Source of the DNA: Oligoflexus sp.
GTDB lineage: Bacteria > Bdellovibrionota_B > Oligoflexia > Oligoflexales > Oligoflexaceae
Assembly: GCF_035712445.1 (NCBI RefSeq)
Contig: NZ_DASTAT010000087.1
Location: 1 to 35,461, forward strand
Direction: 5' to 3'
DNA length: 35,461 bases
A program made the position numbers and the translations under genes. The notes under the pieces were generated by a model. The model searched no databases and was not told where the DNA came from. It saw nothing but the letters and a program-made list of their open reading frames with translations. Below, in pieces: positions 1 through 8,007 of the stretch (position 1 is its first letter; the number at the start of each line of letters is the position of its first letter).

Positions 1-116
1 TCAATTGCACGCCTCGGGAGCTGCGTTCGGAAGGAAATCCGCGCAAAGTCGACAAGGATTTTTTGCAGGACATCGAAAGGGACGTCACCGAACAGACCTG
101 GGCCGAACCGGTATAA
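1..116 (+). CDS. C-terminal end of an unidentified gene (partial)
   Basis: The third forward frame is open from the window edge to a TAA at 114-116. It reads as a plausible, strongly hydrophilic protein tail with many charged residues, ending in TWAEPV. The other two forward frames give Arg/Gly/Ser-rich translations typical of shadow frames. Only about 37 residues are visible, with no recognisable domain, so no function can be given. The next gene is convergent on the minus strand and ends 42 bases away. Real coding is an inference from composition only. Confidence 0.4.
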   Translation, partial: NCTPRELRSEGNPRKVDKDFLQDIERDVTEQTWAEPV

Positions 117-157
117 AGCCCGGGCCGTCCGATGACGATGGTCAGCGGCGCGAGCGG

Positions 158-1120
158 TCATTGAAACCGCAGCGCTTCCCCTTCCTCCGGCATCATGTTG
201 AAGGCAGGGGACGCCAGTAAACGCGCCATGAAAATGCAGTCCCAGCCCATGCTTTCACGCCAGGCTTCCGACGACGTGTCGCGTTCCCAGGCCCACTGAT
301 AACGGCGGAAACCAAGATCATCCCAGGGTTTGGGGCAAACGTCGAGCACCCGCTGCACAACGCTTTCATTCGTGCCTTCCCGCAGAGCCTGGAAAAAAGG
401 ATTCTGCCGCTGGCGGTCATGGAGCTTTTCGACGATGTCCCGGGTTTTGCTGACCGATGAGGCCATGGTCAAACGCAGAAGCGAGGCCACCGCCTTCAGA
501 TGCAGCTCATAGCCGGGCTTCGCGCGATCCACTGCGACCATCTCGACGTCACTGACATCCATGCTCTCATTTTTCCGCATCTCGCGCGTGGTCGACAGAT
601 CCAGGTATTTCCAGACGCGCTCGAAAAGGGCCCAGGTCGCCGGCCGCAGATCACAAATCTCATTATCATCACGACAAACCCGGTAGCCATAAACCGAGCA
701 GCCGCCGCTCAAAGGATTTTTGATGCTGCAGTATCTGTTGTCATAGATCCAGTTCTGCCAACGCAGGGCCGCATCCCGGTCCTGGGTGCGCACAAGGTAA
801 AGGAGAACACCCAAGGTCTGGTCGCGGGAAAAGGACTTGGGCTCGCCCAGATTGCCGGGATTGCGGCGGGGAGAACGCCAGAAACGGCCGTCCGCATCCT
901 GTGAGGCTCGGACTGTGGCGCAGCCGGCGTCTTCACCGACGAAACAGAGAAGGCCATTGAAGATTACCGAATCACCATCATCGCAGTTTTCTTTGGAAGG
1001 GAAACCATCGCAGGTTCGGACGACGTCCTGACGCCAAAAGTTCTCGGCGTCGGTGAGGGTTTGTGATTCCGCATGGGGACTGAAAGCTACGAGCAGAACA
1101 AAGAACATCAGAAAGGGCAT
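158..1120 (-). CDS. secreted hypothetical protein
   Basis: I do not recognise the family. The product is about 320 residues. Its N-terminus is a clear Sec signal peptide (hydrophobic MPFLMFFVLLVAFSP, then a probable cut after HAES), so it is exported to the periplasm or beyond. The mature part is rich in Trp, Arg and Cys. Paired cysteines in the first half (around CDGFPSKENCDDGD, CFVGEDAGC and CSIKNPLSGGCSVYGYRVC) suggest disulphides and an extracytoplasmic fold. The second half is mostly helical and ends in a Trp-rich stretch. I chose the ATG at 1120 because an AGAGGA Shine-Dalgarno sits 9 bases upstream; a GTG two codons earlier is too close to it. It is monocistronic and divergent from fur. 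Confidence 0.75.
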   Translation of the reverse strand: MPFLMFFVLLVAFSPHAESQTLTDAENFWRQDVVRTCDGFPSKENCDDGDSVIFNGLLCFVGEDAGCATVRASQDADGRFWRSPRRNPGNLGEPKSFSRDQTLGVLLYLVRTQDRDAALRWQNWIYDNRYCSIKNPLSGGCSVYGYRVCRDDNEICDLRPATWALFERVWKYLDLSTTREMRKNESMDVSDVEMVAVDRAKPGYELHLKAVASLLRLTMASSVSKTRDIVEKLHDRQRQNPFFQALREGTNESVVQRVLDVCPKPWDDLGFRRYQWAWERDTSSEAWRESMGWDCIFMARLLASPAFNMMPEEGEALRFQ

Positions 1121-1343
1121 GGACACACTTCCTCTGTGAAAAGGGACTAATCATTGTGACGAGCTACTCTCCCCATAGGACACTGTCAGGCCTGCTTTCG
1201 TCCACTGAGAAAAACCAAAGCGCTGACCTGGCATAACGTCCCAACGCTTTTGTGCCCAAGGACCAGAGATCACGCTGGTAATTCCGCTGGGATCGTGTTT
1301 GTAATAAGGGGTTGATGACAACCGTTGGCTGGGAGAAGGAAAA

Positions 1344-1799
1344 TTGGAAAAGAGAATCGCTAAATTCCAATGGTTTTGGGATCGTTTGGATCAATACCTG
1401 GCCAAGTCGCAGTTGAAGCAAAGCCGGCAGCGCAATTATATTATCGAGGAATTTCTGCAGCTGGATTCCCACGTCAGCGCCGAAGATCTTTACAGTCGTT
1501 TAAAAAATACCGAGCACAACCCCGGTCTCGCCACCGTCTATCGCACGCTCAACCTTCTCAAGGAAGCAGGTCTGGTGGATCAGAAGCAGTTTGCTGATGG
1601 CAAATCGGTGTTCGAAGTATTGGATCCGAAGTCGCATCACGATCACCTTATCTGCGTGAGCTGCCATAAGGTTCAGGAATTCGCCAACGAGGAAATCGAA
1701 GCGCTGCAGAAGCAGGTCGCCAACCGTTATGATTTCCACCTGACTCACCACACGCTTGATATGTTTGGTATCTGCGCCGACTGCCAAAAGAAAAGCTAA
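1344..1799 (+). CDS. fur: Fur-family metal-responsive transcriptional regulator
   Basis: This is a 151-residue protein of normal Fur length. It has an N-terminal winged helix (about residues 20-90), with the family signature of a VSAEDLY helix followed by GLATVYRTLNLL for DNA recognition. The C-terminal dimerisation/metal domain contains the HHDH cluster (98-101) and two structural-zinc pairs, C104xxC107 and C144xxC147. Fur represses iron-uptake genes by binding AT-rich Fur boxes when loaded with Fe(II). A strong Fur-box match lies at 30908-30926, before the imelysin gene. The start is TTG at 1344, placed 3 bases after a GGGAGAAGGA Shine-Dalgarno tract. PerR or Zur cannot be excluded from sequence alone, but two CxxC pairs plus HHDH fit Fur well. 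Confidence 0.88.
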   Translation: MEKRIAKFQWFWDRLDQYLAKSQLKQSRQRNYIIEEFLQLDSHVSAEDLYSRLKNTEHNPGLATVYRTLNLLKEAGLVDQKQFADGKSVFEVLDPKSHHDHLICVSCHKVQEFANEEIEALQKQVANRYDFHLTHHTLDMFGICADCQKKS

Positions 1800-1811
1800 A
1801 GCCCCCAGACC

Positions 1812-1840
1812 GTGACTCACCTTTATTGATTATGTAAAAT
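1812..1840 (+). promoter_or_regulatory. candidate sigma-70 promoter for the pectinacetylesterase-like gene
   Basis: GTGACT at 1812-1817 (4 of 6 to TTGACA) is followed by exactly 17 bases and TAAAAT at 1835-1840 (5 of 6 to TATAAT). It lies just after the fur stop codon and about 75 bases before the next start. A terminator-like hairpin at 1860-1881 lies between this promoter and the gene. Confidence 0.4.
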
Positions 1841-1859
1841 AGACTTATCTACACCGAGG

Positions 1860-1881
1860 AGGCACTCGCCCAGTGCCTTTT
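1860..1881 (+). terminator. short hairpin with T-tract after fur (terminator or leader attenuator)
   Basis: The 7-bp arms AGGCACT (1860-1866) and AGTGCCT (1872-1878) enclose the loop CGCCC and run into TTTT. It could end fur transcripts. It lies downstream of the candidate promoter at 1812-1840, so it could also act as a leader hairpin for the next gene. Confidence 0.45.
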
Positions 1882-1916
1882 CGCCGTTTCTTTTCGTCAG
1901 CAACCAAGGGGGGATC

Positions 1917-2975
1917 ATGGTAGCTGCACGTCTGCGCATCGCTTTGTCTTTTTTCAGCGTGACATTGGGAATGAGTCTCGGCATCGACGCCGCCCAGGCC
2001 GGAGCGGTCAACGCCGCGGCCTGGGAATGGCAAGCCGTGAGCGGCACCATGTGCCGGGATGGGAGTGAGACCGGGTTTTTTCTGAAGAGGCGACCCTTCG
2101 ACAAAAACCTCGTCATCTATCTGGAAGGCGGCGGGGCCTGCTTCAACAGCCTCACCTGTCTTTCCAATCCGAAGAATGTCGGTGATCAGTATCCGGGTCA
2201 GGATGGAATTTTCCAGGAGCGTGATGATAATCCCGTGAACGGCTGGAACTTCGTTCATGTTCCCTATTGCACCGGAGATATCTTTGCCGGTACGAAGGAA
2301 AATGTGCAGGTGCCAGGCGTGAACGGCAAGCAGAACTTCATGGGCTATCGCAACATGATCAAAATCATGGATCAGCTGAAGACCATGATGCCGGAGCTGG
2401 AAAACGTGCTGGTCACAGGCGTCAGCGCTGGCGGCTTCGGAGCGATCTTTCATTACCCGACGGCCAAGGAACGCTGGCCCGACAGCAGGGTCGTCCTTTT
2501 GGATGATAGCGGCATTCCTTTGGAAGACGAATGGCTCGCGCCCTGTCTGCAGCAGAGCTTCCGCAGCTTCTGGGGCATCAATGATGCCCTGCCGGAAGAT
2601 TGCAGCGCCTGCCGCGGGGAAAACGGCGGAGGGCTTGTGGAGCTGGGCCGCCACCTGCGCGAGCGCTACGGTGATGGGGAGAAGGGGATGATCCTGAGTT
2701 ATCAGGACAGTACCATGCGCTTTTTCTATGGATTTGGGCTGAATGAGTGCCGCCCGCCGCTATTTCCCAACTATCCGGCCCAGCAGTTTGAAGCCGGGGT
2801 GAAAAGTCTGCGGGAGAACTATCTGAAGGGCGGAATCTCAACTTTTGTCCAAGCCGGTAGCCAACACGTCTATATCAGTAGTAAAAGCTTTTATGAAACG
2901 CGGGCAAACGGTCAGAATCTCGCCTCCTGGGTGCAGGATTTATTGAATAACCAGGCCCAGGACCGAGGCCCCTGA
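1917..2975 (+). CDS. secreted pectinacetylesterase-family serine hydrolase
   Basis: The product is 352 residues with a Sec signal peptide ending near IDAAQA (about residue 28). The sequence follows the pectinacetylesterase / Notum family. It has an early CRDGSETGFF segment, the oxyanion-type strand NLVIYLEGGGACF, and the nucleophile elbow GVSAGGFGA with serine at about residue 167. DDSG near residue 197 supplies the acidic residue, and a histidine sits in GSQHVY near the C-terminus. Several cysteines (CFNSLTC, C...SAC) match the disulphide-rich style of the family. Members remove acyl groups from pectin or other extracellular substrates; the true substrate here is unknown. The Shine-Dalgarno AAGGGGGG directly precedes the ATG at 1917. 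It appears monocistronic, with its own promoter after fur. Confidence 0.82.
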   Translation: MVAARLRIALSFFSVTLGMSLGIDAAQAGAVNAAAWEWQAVSGTMCRDGSETGFFLKRRPFDKNLVIYLEGGGACFNSLTCLSNPKNVGDQYPGQDGIFQERDDNPVNGWNFVHVPYCTGDIFAGTKENVQVPGVNGKQNFMGYRNMIKIMDQLKTMMPELENVLVTGVSAGGFGAIFHYPTAKERWPDSRVVLLDDSGIPLEDEWLAPCLQQSFRSFWGINDALPEDCSACRGENGGGLVELGRHLRERYGDGEKGMILSYQDSTMRFFYGFGLNECRPPLFPNYPAQQFEAGVKSLRENYLKGGISTFVQAGSQHVYISSKSFYETRANGQNLASWVQDLLNNQAQDRGP

Positions 2976-2990
2976 ATTTCCCGAGTGTCC

Positions 2991-3017
2991 TTAATTTTGC
3001 CTACGGAATGCCGATAA
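2991..3017 (+). promoter_or_regulatory. sigma-28-type promoter before the receiver/PilZ-like gene
   Basis: TTAA at 2991-2994, exactly 15 bases, then GCCGATAA at 3010-3017. The FliA/sigma-28 consensus is TAAA-N15-GCCGATAA, so the -10 element is a perfect 8 of 8 and the spacing is exact. The gene starts 52 bases further on. Three other genes in the window have the same arrangement. Confidence 0.65.
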
Positions 3018-3068
3018 GAGCGGAAACCCAAGTGGACATCGGTATTCCGTCCAGGCATAGAGTCACTC

Positions 3069-3806
3069 ATGAAGCATGTTTCGCAAAAGAAATCCATACT
3101 GGTGGTCGACGATGAAGTCGACCTCTGCGAGATACTTCAGTTCGATCTGGAGGACTCCGGCTACTCAGTCTTCACAGCCTATCGCGCTGCGGAAGCTTTG
3201 GACATCCTGGGGAAGCATCCGATCGATCTGATCGTCTCGGATATTCGTATGCCCGGTGGCGACGGCGTGTATCTGCTCGGCGAAGTGCGCAAACGGCACT
3301 TCGAAGAGCCTCCTGTCATCTTCGTCTCGGGCTTTGCGGATGTAACGGTGGCGGAGGCCTTTCACAAAGGTGTGGTCGGCTTCATCGCCAAACCTCTCAG
3401 TTTTGAAACCCTTCTGAATGCCGTGCAATTCCATCTGAAAGAAAAAAGCGTCCGCTGGACGGATCAAGAGCTGCCTGAGCCTCAGCGTCGCTATGAACGC
3501 AGTTTCGCCTCGCTCGCGCAGGCCGAAGCCGATATCGGCGCTCTTTTGGGCCGTGGCGGACTTTTTCTGCGCATCAACGAGGATCTGCCGCGACTCGATG
3601 AAGTCGTGAAGGTCACGCTGAATCTTTCCAAGGACGGCATAAAACTGGAAGGTTGGGCGGCCTGCCGCTGGATTCGCAATGCCAACGGTCCAAGGCATCC
3701 GCGTGGCGCCGGCCTGGAATGGCTTCAGCTGACGCCCGCGTCTGTGGGTTTTCTCACGAACCTGATCGAAGAGCAGAAACGTCTTCCTTTTATTCCCATG
3801 GAATAA
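3069..3806 (+). CDS. response regulator: receiver domain plus PilZ-like C-terminal domain
   Basis: The 245-residue protein has an N-terminal receiver with every key residue in place: D14/D15 (VVDDE), phosphoacceptor D58 (LIVSDIRMPGGDG), S87 and K108 (IAKPL). After a linker, residues 130-240 resemble the degenerate PilZ domains of deltaproteobacterial-type proteins. This region has GRGGLFLRI, a beta-rich VKVTLNLSKDGIKLEGWAA segment, and GAGLEWLQLT matching the PilZ closing strand. The c-di-GMP motifs RxxxR and (D/N)xSxxG are not visible, so it may bind a protein partner rather than the nucleotide. A sigma-28-type promoter lies 52 bases upstream, so it may belong to a motility or surface regulon. 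No histidine kinase is adjacent. It converges with the next gene, with a gap of one base. Confidence 0.85.
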   Translation: MKHVSQKKSILVVDDEVDLCEILQFDLEDSGYSVFTAYRAAEALDILGKHPIDLIVSDIRMPGGDGVYLLGEVRKRHFEEPPVIFVSGFADVTVAEAFHKGVVGFIAKPLSFETLLNAVQFHLKEKSVRWTDQELPEPQRRYERSFASLAQAEADIGALLGRGGLFLRINEDLPRLDEVVKVTLNLSKDGIKLEGWAACRWIRNANGPRHPRGAGLEWLQLTPASVGFLTNLIEEQKRLPFIPME

Positions 3807-3807
3807 A

Positions 3808-4239
3808 TTAAGCCTCGACCTGCTCCGCTGTCTTCTTCACGTTTTCCAAACTCTGGGTCACAAAACGCTCCACGTTGCGACGGATCATATGATCGACGCG
3901 CGGGCTGATGCTTTCCCATTCAATGGCGCTTTCAAGGATCCAGCTTTCCGGGTCCGCATCATTCGGCGAAACCTTCTTGGCAATCACGCCGACCAGATCG
4001 GGATGCCCGACGAGCTGTGACGAGATTTCGCCATTTTCATAGCGATAGGTCACGCGTTCGCGCACGTCGGCATCGGGCACGGAAACAGTGCGCAGGACGC
4101 CGTTGTTGAAACGCTCCAGGATTTTGCTTTTCAGAATGCCCTTGTTGAAGCGCTCGGGGTGTTCCACTTCGTCCATCAGCGTTTGCCACAGGCGATCAAA
4201 GGGGGCTTTTACACTGCAGCGGAAATGTTCAGAAGCCAT
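3808..4239 (-). CDS. SRPBCC (START-like, DUF1857/AtaL-like) protein
   Basis: This is a 143-residue cytoplasmic protein without a signal peptide. It opens with a SRPBCC-type strand and helix (SVKAPFDRLWQTLMDEVEHPERF), continues with beta strands that include a VRERVTYRYENGEI segment, and ends in a long C-terminal helix (about 115-141) that would close the hydrophobic cavity. The order fits the small AtaL-like/DUF1857 branch, which binds hydrophobic ligands; the ligand is unknown. A strong AAGGAGGAG Shine-Dalgarno precedes the ATG at 4239. It lies 51 bases downstream of the aminotransferase gene on the same strand and may be cotranscribed with it. Confidence 0.65.
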   Translation of the reverse strand: MASEHFRCSVKAPFDRLWQTLMDEVEHPERFNKGILKSKILERFNNGVLRTVSVPDADVRERVTYRYENGEISSQLVGHPDLVGVIAKKVSPNDADPESWILESAIEWESISPRVDHMIRRNVERFVTQSLENVKKTAEQVEA

Positions 4240-4290
4240 GTTTTTGCTCCTCCTTCTGGATACGTTTGAAAGTCACTCGTCCCACTCATC

Positions 4291-5412
4291 TTATAAGCCT
4301 TCGAAGGCCTGCAGTAAAGCCTGGGCCGATGCCTCACATTCCGCGCGGGTGATTCCGGCGAACAGCGGCAAATTGATGACCATACGGCTGAATCGTTGGC
4401 TATGGGCCAAGTCCGAAGTGCGGAGGCAGCCCTGGGCCGGTCCCTGCTCGCACAGCGTCTGGGGATAGGTGCGGGCGCAGCCGATCCCAGCATCACGCAG
4501 GCGCGCGGCGAGGTCATCACCACTGACCTTGTGACTTTGGATGACGGAAAGATAACCGTTTCCTGTGATGCCTGCCGGTGGCGTATACACGCGGCCGTGC
4601 TGCGGATAGGCTTCGAAAAATTCCTTGTAGTAAGCTTCGGCCTGAAGGCGCGAGTCGATCATGGCATCGATCTGCCCGAGCATGCGCAGAAGGAAGCTGG
4701 CCTGAATTCCGCCCATGCGCGAATTCCAGCCGACGTAGTCATAGGTATAGTGACCGGCGCGGCCGTGGTTGCCGAGCGCGCGGATGACTTCCGCCAGTTT
4801 CGGATTCGGCGTGAACATGGCTCCGGCATCGCCTGCCGCGCCCAGGACCTTGGCGGGATAGAAGGAGATGGTCGAAACTTCAGCACCGGTATAAACCGAT
4901 TCCCCGTGATAACGGACGCCATAGGACTGCGCGCCGTCTTCGAGCAGGTGAATGCCTTCCTCTTTGCAGTATTTCCTGAAATCGCCGAGGCGGACGCTGG
5001 TCCAGCCGAGCAGGTGAACGAGGATCGCGGCATTGAAACGGTATTTTTCATGCCCGCGTTTGAATTCCTCGAAGTCCATCTGCAGGTCGTCGGGATTGAT
5101 ATCGACCAAAACAGGTTCCGCACCCAGCTGGGCAATGGCTTCAAACGGCGCCCAGAAGGTCATGTTGGGCACGGCCACGCGCATCCCGGCTTTGACGCCC
5201 AGGGCCTGAAGGCCGATGACCAGAGCATCGGTGCCATTGGCGCAAGCCACCGCATGCTCCGCTTCCAGGACCCGCCCCAGTTCCTTTTCAAGCTTTTGTA
5301 CGGTGGGACCGCTGACGAATTCGGTTTGATCGAGACATCGCGTCCAGTCCGCGAGTATCTCTTCGCGAACAGGTTCAATACTACGCTTGAGGTCTATAAA
5401 AGGTACGCGCAT
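4291..5412 (-). CDS. DegT/DnrJ/EryC1/StrS-family PLP aminotransferase
   Basis: The 373-residue product is the usual length for sugar aminotransferases of this family. Diagnostic features are the N-terminal VPFIDLKRSI, the ANGTDAL phosphate-binding loop (58-64), PNMTFWAP, EDGAQ with D159 contacting the PLP ring nitrogen, and SFYPAKVLG with K188 as the Schiff-base lysine. GDAGAMF and GWNSRMGGIQA follow as expected. Such enzymes aminate keto-sugars for cell-surface glycans or secondary metabolites. No other sugar gene is nearby, so its pathway is open. The ATG at 5412 is chosen because AAGGA sits 5 bases before it and the family begins at MRVPFIDL. An in-frame start 15 codons upstream is less likely. 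It is probably cotranscribed with the SRPBCC gene downstream. Confidence 0.88.
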   Translation of the reverse strand: MRVPFIDLKRSIEPVREEILADWTRCLDQTEFVSGPTVQKLEKELGRVLEAEHAVACANGTDALVIGLQALGVKAGMRVAVPNMTFWAPFEAIAQLGAEPVLVDINPDDLQMDFEEFKRGHEKYRFNAAILVHLLGWTSVRLGDFRKYCKEEGIHLLEDGAQSYGVRYHGESVYTGAEVSTISFYPAKVLGAAGDAGAMFTPNPKLAEVIRALGNHGRAGHYTYDYVGWNSRMGGIQASFLLRMLGQIDAMIDSRLQAEAYYKEFFEAYPQHGRVYTPPAGITGNGYLSVIQSHKVSGDDLAARLRDAGIGCARTYPQTLCEQGPAQGCLRTSDLAHSQRFSRMVINLPLFAGITRAECEASAQALLQAFEGL

Positions 5413-5532
5413 GGGGGTCCTTGCAGGTATGTCAATTATGCGTTTACAAGTAGCCACTTAAGCCGTTTTTGTAGCAGTTTAGGGCGAGGATTGCAAAAGT
5501 TTCTGCTGGGGCCGGCTCTGAACCTGAAATGC

Positions 5533-5554
5533 AAAAGGGGTCCCGAAGGACCCC
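5533..5554 (-). terminator. Rho-independent terminator of the vWA lipoprotein gene
   Basis: On the minus strand, the perfect 7-bp stem GGGGTCC / GGACCCC (plus-strand 5537-5554) closes an ultrastable TTCG tetraloop and is followed by TTTT. It lies 26 bases beyond the stop codon of the large minus-strand gene. Confidence 0.8.
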
Positions 5555-5579
5555 CGCGACCCCTGAAGAGGTCCTAGGC

Positions 5580-7703
5580 TTAAGCTTTCGGTGTGATCAG
5601 GACCTTCACGATCGAGCCGGCAGGAAGGTCTTTTTTCAGGATCACCACTTTGTCCTCTACGATGTGATAGTTGGTGATCTCGTTGCCATTCACGAATACC
5701 TTGTAGGTTTTAGGACCGCTGTAATCGACGCCGATATCGAAGCTGTTTTTGTAACTCTGGGCATACTTATAGCTGATGTTCAGTTTCTCGAAGTCTTCAT
5801 CACCGCAGCTGAAGCCGATGGTATCCGCATGCACCTCCACGTTCTGGCTGCAGATCTGGTCGTCACCCTCGGCGCTGATCTTCAGCGTGTCGGGGAAGGG
5901 CTGGCCGGCGATGGCGATGTTGTATTGTTTGTCTTTGAACTCATAGTCCATGTTATAGACAGCGCGCACTTTCCGGCCATTGAAGATGGCATCGTTATCG
6001 ACGACCAGGTTGCCGTTATCCACATTCGCGATCAGTTCTTCGTTGGTTTCTCTATCAATCAGGCGGAACTTTTCAATCCTTGCAGCGTCGGCACCCAGGA
6101 TCGGATACTTCAGCTTCCGATCACCCGGCATTTCGTAGCGCAGGCTGACCTGGGATCCATCCGCGGGCGGCGTGGTGAAGGTCACCTTCTTCGTATTGGA
6201 ATCATGCGTATAGTTCGTCACTTTCTTCTCATTCACCCAAACTTCAAGGCTGCCCGCCACGAAGTTCGCGGCATAGTTGAAGACCTTCCGCAGGGGGACG
6301 TCTTCCCGATACTTGACTTTGATCTGGGCGTATTCAGGCGGAATGTTATTCAGTTCGAGCTTGCCGTTCGCATTGTCGAAGTGATAAAGCTCCTTGGCCA
6401 ATTTCTCGCCATTGATCAGGACTTCGAAGCTGTTGCTGTCGCCGGCACGGCTGGTGCTGAAGCTTTTCACCATGGGTATGGGCGAGTGCTTATAGCTCAC
6501 GTCCAGTTTCTGGGAACCTTCGGGCACTTGCTCCAGTATGGTGAGGGTGTTGCCCGAGACGGTAAAGGCATTCACTTTCTTCCCATCGAGTTTGATATCA
6601 AGGCTCGTCGCCACCGCGGGCTTGCTCAATTCGAACTGAATGTTGATCTTCTTCCGCACGTTCAAAGAAATCTGCTCCAGGACGCTCGAATAGTTCGAGC
6701 GGCAGATGTCCGTCGAGATACCGCCGGTGTCGGTGACCATGCGCAGATATTCAGCAGGGTTGGGCGGATCCAGGTAACCACCTGAATTCTGGCAATCCAG
6801 GTTCGGATCGCTGGGATTGGCTGGGTTCGGAGCGGGCGGTTCCTGCAGGAGCAGGAAGGCGTTCACAGGGACGTTATAGCCCACGCGATCATAGAAATAC
6901 TGAGCCGTCGCATAAGGAGCGCCGACGCAGCCTTCGTTGGAACCCGAACCGCAGTTCTTTTCATCGGTGATCAGAAGGATCGAGCGCTGGGAATCGGCCC
7001 GCAGCCATTCGTTGCTCGAAGTCGCACAGCCCTGGCCTATCATGGCATCGGCCGCGACTTTGATACCTTTTTCCACAGGGTCGCCACCTTCACCGATTTT
7101 GATCATGGTCTGGAAATCGGCGGTAGCTTTCGCAGGGTTCGCATCGTAGTCGGCGCGTGTGATATACTTGCGACCGTCGGCTGTGCGGTTCAAACAGGCG
7201 TTGGTCGTCGTCACCACTGCAATGCGCCAGTTGGTGTTCGAAATGTATTTCAGAATGCTGGTCAGGTTCTGGCTGATTCGGTTCTGGTAAGGACCCATCG
7301 AACTGGAGTTGTCCATCACGATCAGAAGATCGAAGATGCCGGCTTCCGAGATCTGAAACGACTGCGCGGCGCTGGTGCCATTATTCCCTTGCGTAAAGTT
7401 ATCTTCGTAAACCGTGCGGTCGAGCTGCTGACTCAATTCCGCGGATTTCGGCGCCTGCACCAGCAGGAAATCCTGCGAAATAAGGTTGAAACCGCTATCA
7501 ATGGTCAGGTTTGCGGTTTCCAGCTGTCCGGCTTCATAGGTTTTCAGATATTCAGGGGCCGCATCGGCCGACGCTTCCGCGGGGGGACCGCCGTTGTCGT
7601 CAAGGCTGCGGAAGTAGGTCGGATCACGGCCACAGGCGGTGGCCAGGCTTAAACCCATGAGCACACTCATAAGAGGGCTGCGTGAACTGGTGCGCGAGGA
7701 CAT
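5580..7703 (-). CDS. von Willebrand factor A lipoprotein with C-terminal beta repeats
   Basis: This is a 707-residue probable lipoprotein: a basic, Ser-rich N-terminus, hydrophobic LMSVLMGLSL, then ATAC with C24 as the lipidation site. Residues about 124-350 form a vWA domain with a complete DxSxS MIDAS motif (D131, S133, S135) and a later ILLITDEKNC strand. Metal-dependent ligand or matrix binding is therefore likely. Cys pairs and a Pro/Asn-rich loop (PPAPNPANPSDP) interrupt the domain. The remaining ~350 residues are a run of about six related beta modules (near 364-410, 420-470, 485-530, and the last at 655-707). Each follows the pattern v-x-v-NG-x-x-v-x-x-Y ... l-x-x-x-P-x-GS-x-v-x-v-x-Y. 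The gene is monocistronic with its own terminator, and the Shine-Dalgarno GAGG lies 9 bases before the ATG. A cell-surface or periplasmic adhesive role is inferred. Confidence 0.78.
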   Translation of the reverse strand: MSSRTSSRSPLMSVLMGLSLATACGRDPTYFRSLDDNGGPPAEASADAAPEYLKTYEAGQLETANLTIDSGFNLISQDFLLVQAPKSAELSQQLDRTVYEDNFTQGNNGTSAAQSFQISEAGIFDLLIVMDNSSSMGPYQNRISQNLTSILKYISNTNWRIAVVTTTNACLNRTADGRKYITRADYDANPAKATADFQTMIKIGEGGDPVEKGIKVAADAMIGQGCATSSNEWLRADSQRSILLITDEKNCGSGSNEGCVGAPYATAQYFYDRVGYNVPVNAFLLLQEPPAPNPANPSDPNLDCQNSGGYLDPPNPAEYLRMVTDTGGISTDICRSNYSSVLEQISLNVRKKINIQFELSKPAVATSLDIKLDGKKVNAFTVSGNTLTILEQVPEGSQKLDVSYKHSPIPMVKSFSTSRAGDSNSFEVLINGEKLAKELYHFDNANGKLELNNIPPEYAQIKVKYREDVPLRKVFNYAANFVAGSLEVWVNEKKVTNYTHDSNTKKVTFTTPPADGSQVSLRYEMPGDRKLKYPILGADAARIEKFRLIDRETNEELIANVDNGNLVVDNDAIFNGRKVRAVYNMDYEFKDKQYNIAIAGQPFPDTLKISAEGDDQICSQNVEVHADTIGFSCGDEDFEKLNISYKYAQSYKNSFDIGVDYSGPKTYKVFVNGNEITNYHIVEDKVVILKKDLPAGSIVKVLITPKA

Positions 7704-7775
7704 GGTCGTATACCTCTAGGCTTTGGGTTTCCACACTGCCTGGAATTAATCAAGCAGCATGTCCTTACTTTCGGT

Positions 7776-7790
7776 GTGGAAAGTTTCCAC
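7776..7790. promoter_or_regulatory. palindromic site in a divergent promoter region (possible operator)
   Basis: GTGGAAAGTTTCCAC is a 15-base palindrome with one central base. A matching half, TTTCCACAC, recurs at 7727-7735, closer to the vWA start. The region separates the minus-strand vWA gene from the plus-strand pseudo-receiver gene. The rest of this ~300-base gap is AT-rich and has no ORF that I can support. Confidence 0.35.
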
Positions 7791-7952
7791 CCTCTAACTT
7801 TTCTCAAGGGTTTTTTGGCAGAATCTTTCATAATCGTATAAGCCATGGAAAACGTGGTGAAATACAGGCGGGCTAAAGACTGGGAAAAATGCTCAGGACG
7901 CCGGCTTTTCACAACGCATTTTTGAGCTGATGGATGTCGCCTTCGATTTGCC

Positions 7953-7961
7953 TGGTATAAA
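7953..7961 (+). promoter_or_regulatory. extended -10 promoter candidate
   Basis: TGGTATAAA fits the extended -10 form TGnTATAAT within an AT-rich run (7956-7968). No good -35 is visible at 17 bases. A transcript would start about 40 bases before the TTG start at 8008. Confidence 0.35.
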
Positions 7962-8007
7962 ATATAAAGACGATTGAAGAAAGAGCGCATGACGCCGGAG
8001 GAAAACC

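Noticed and set aside
4396..5577. 393-codon open frame opposite the aminotransferase gene
   Set aside because: The aminotransferase has every family motif; the opposing frame has none and no Shine-Dalgarno.
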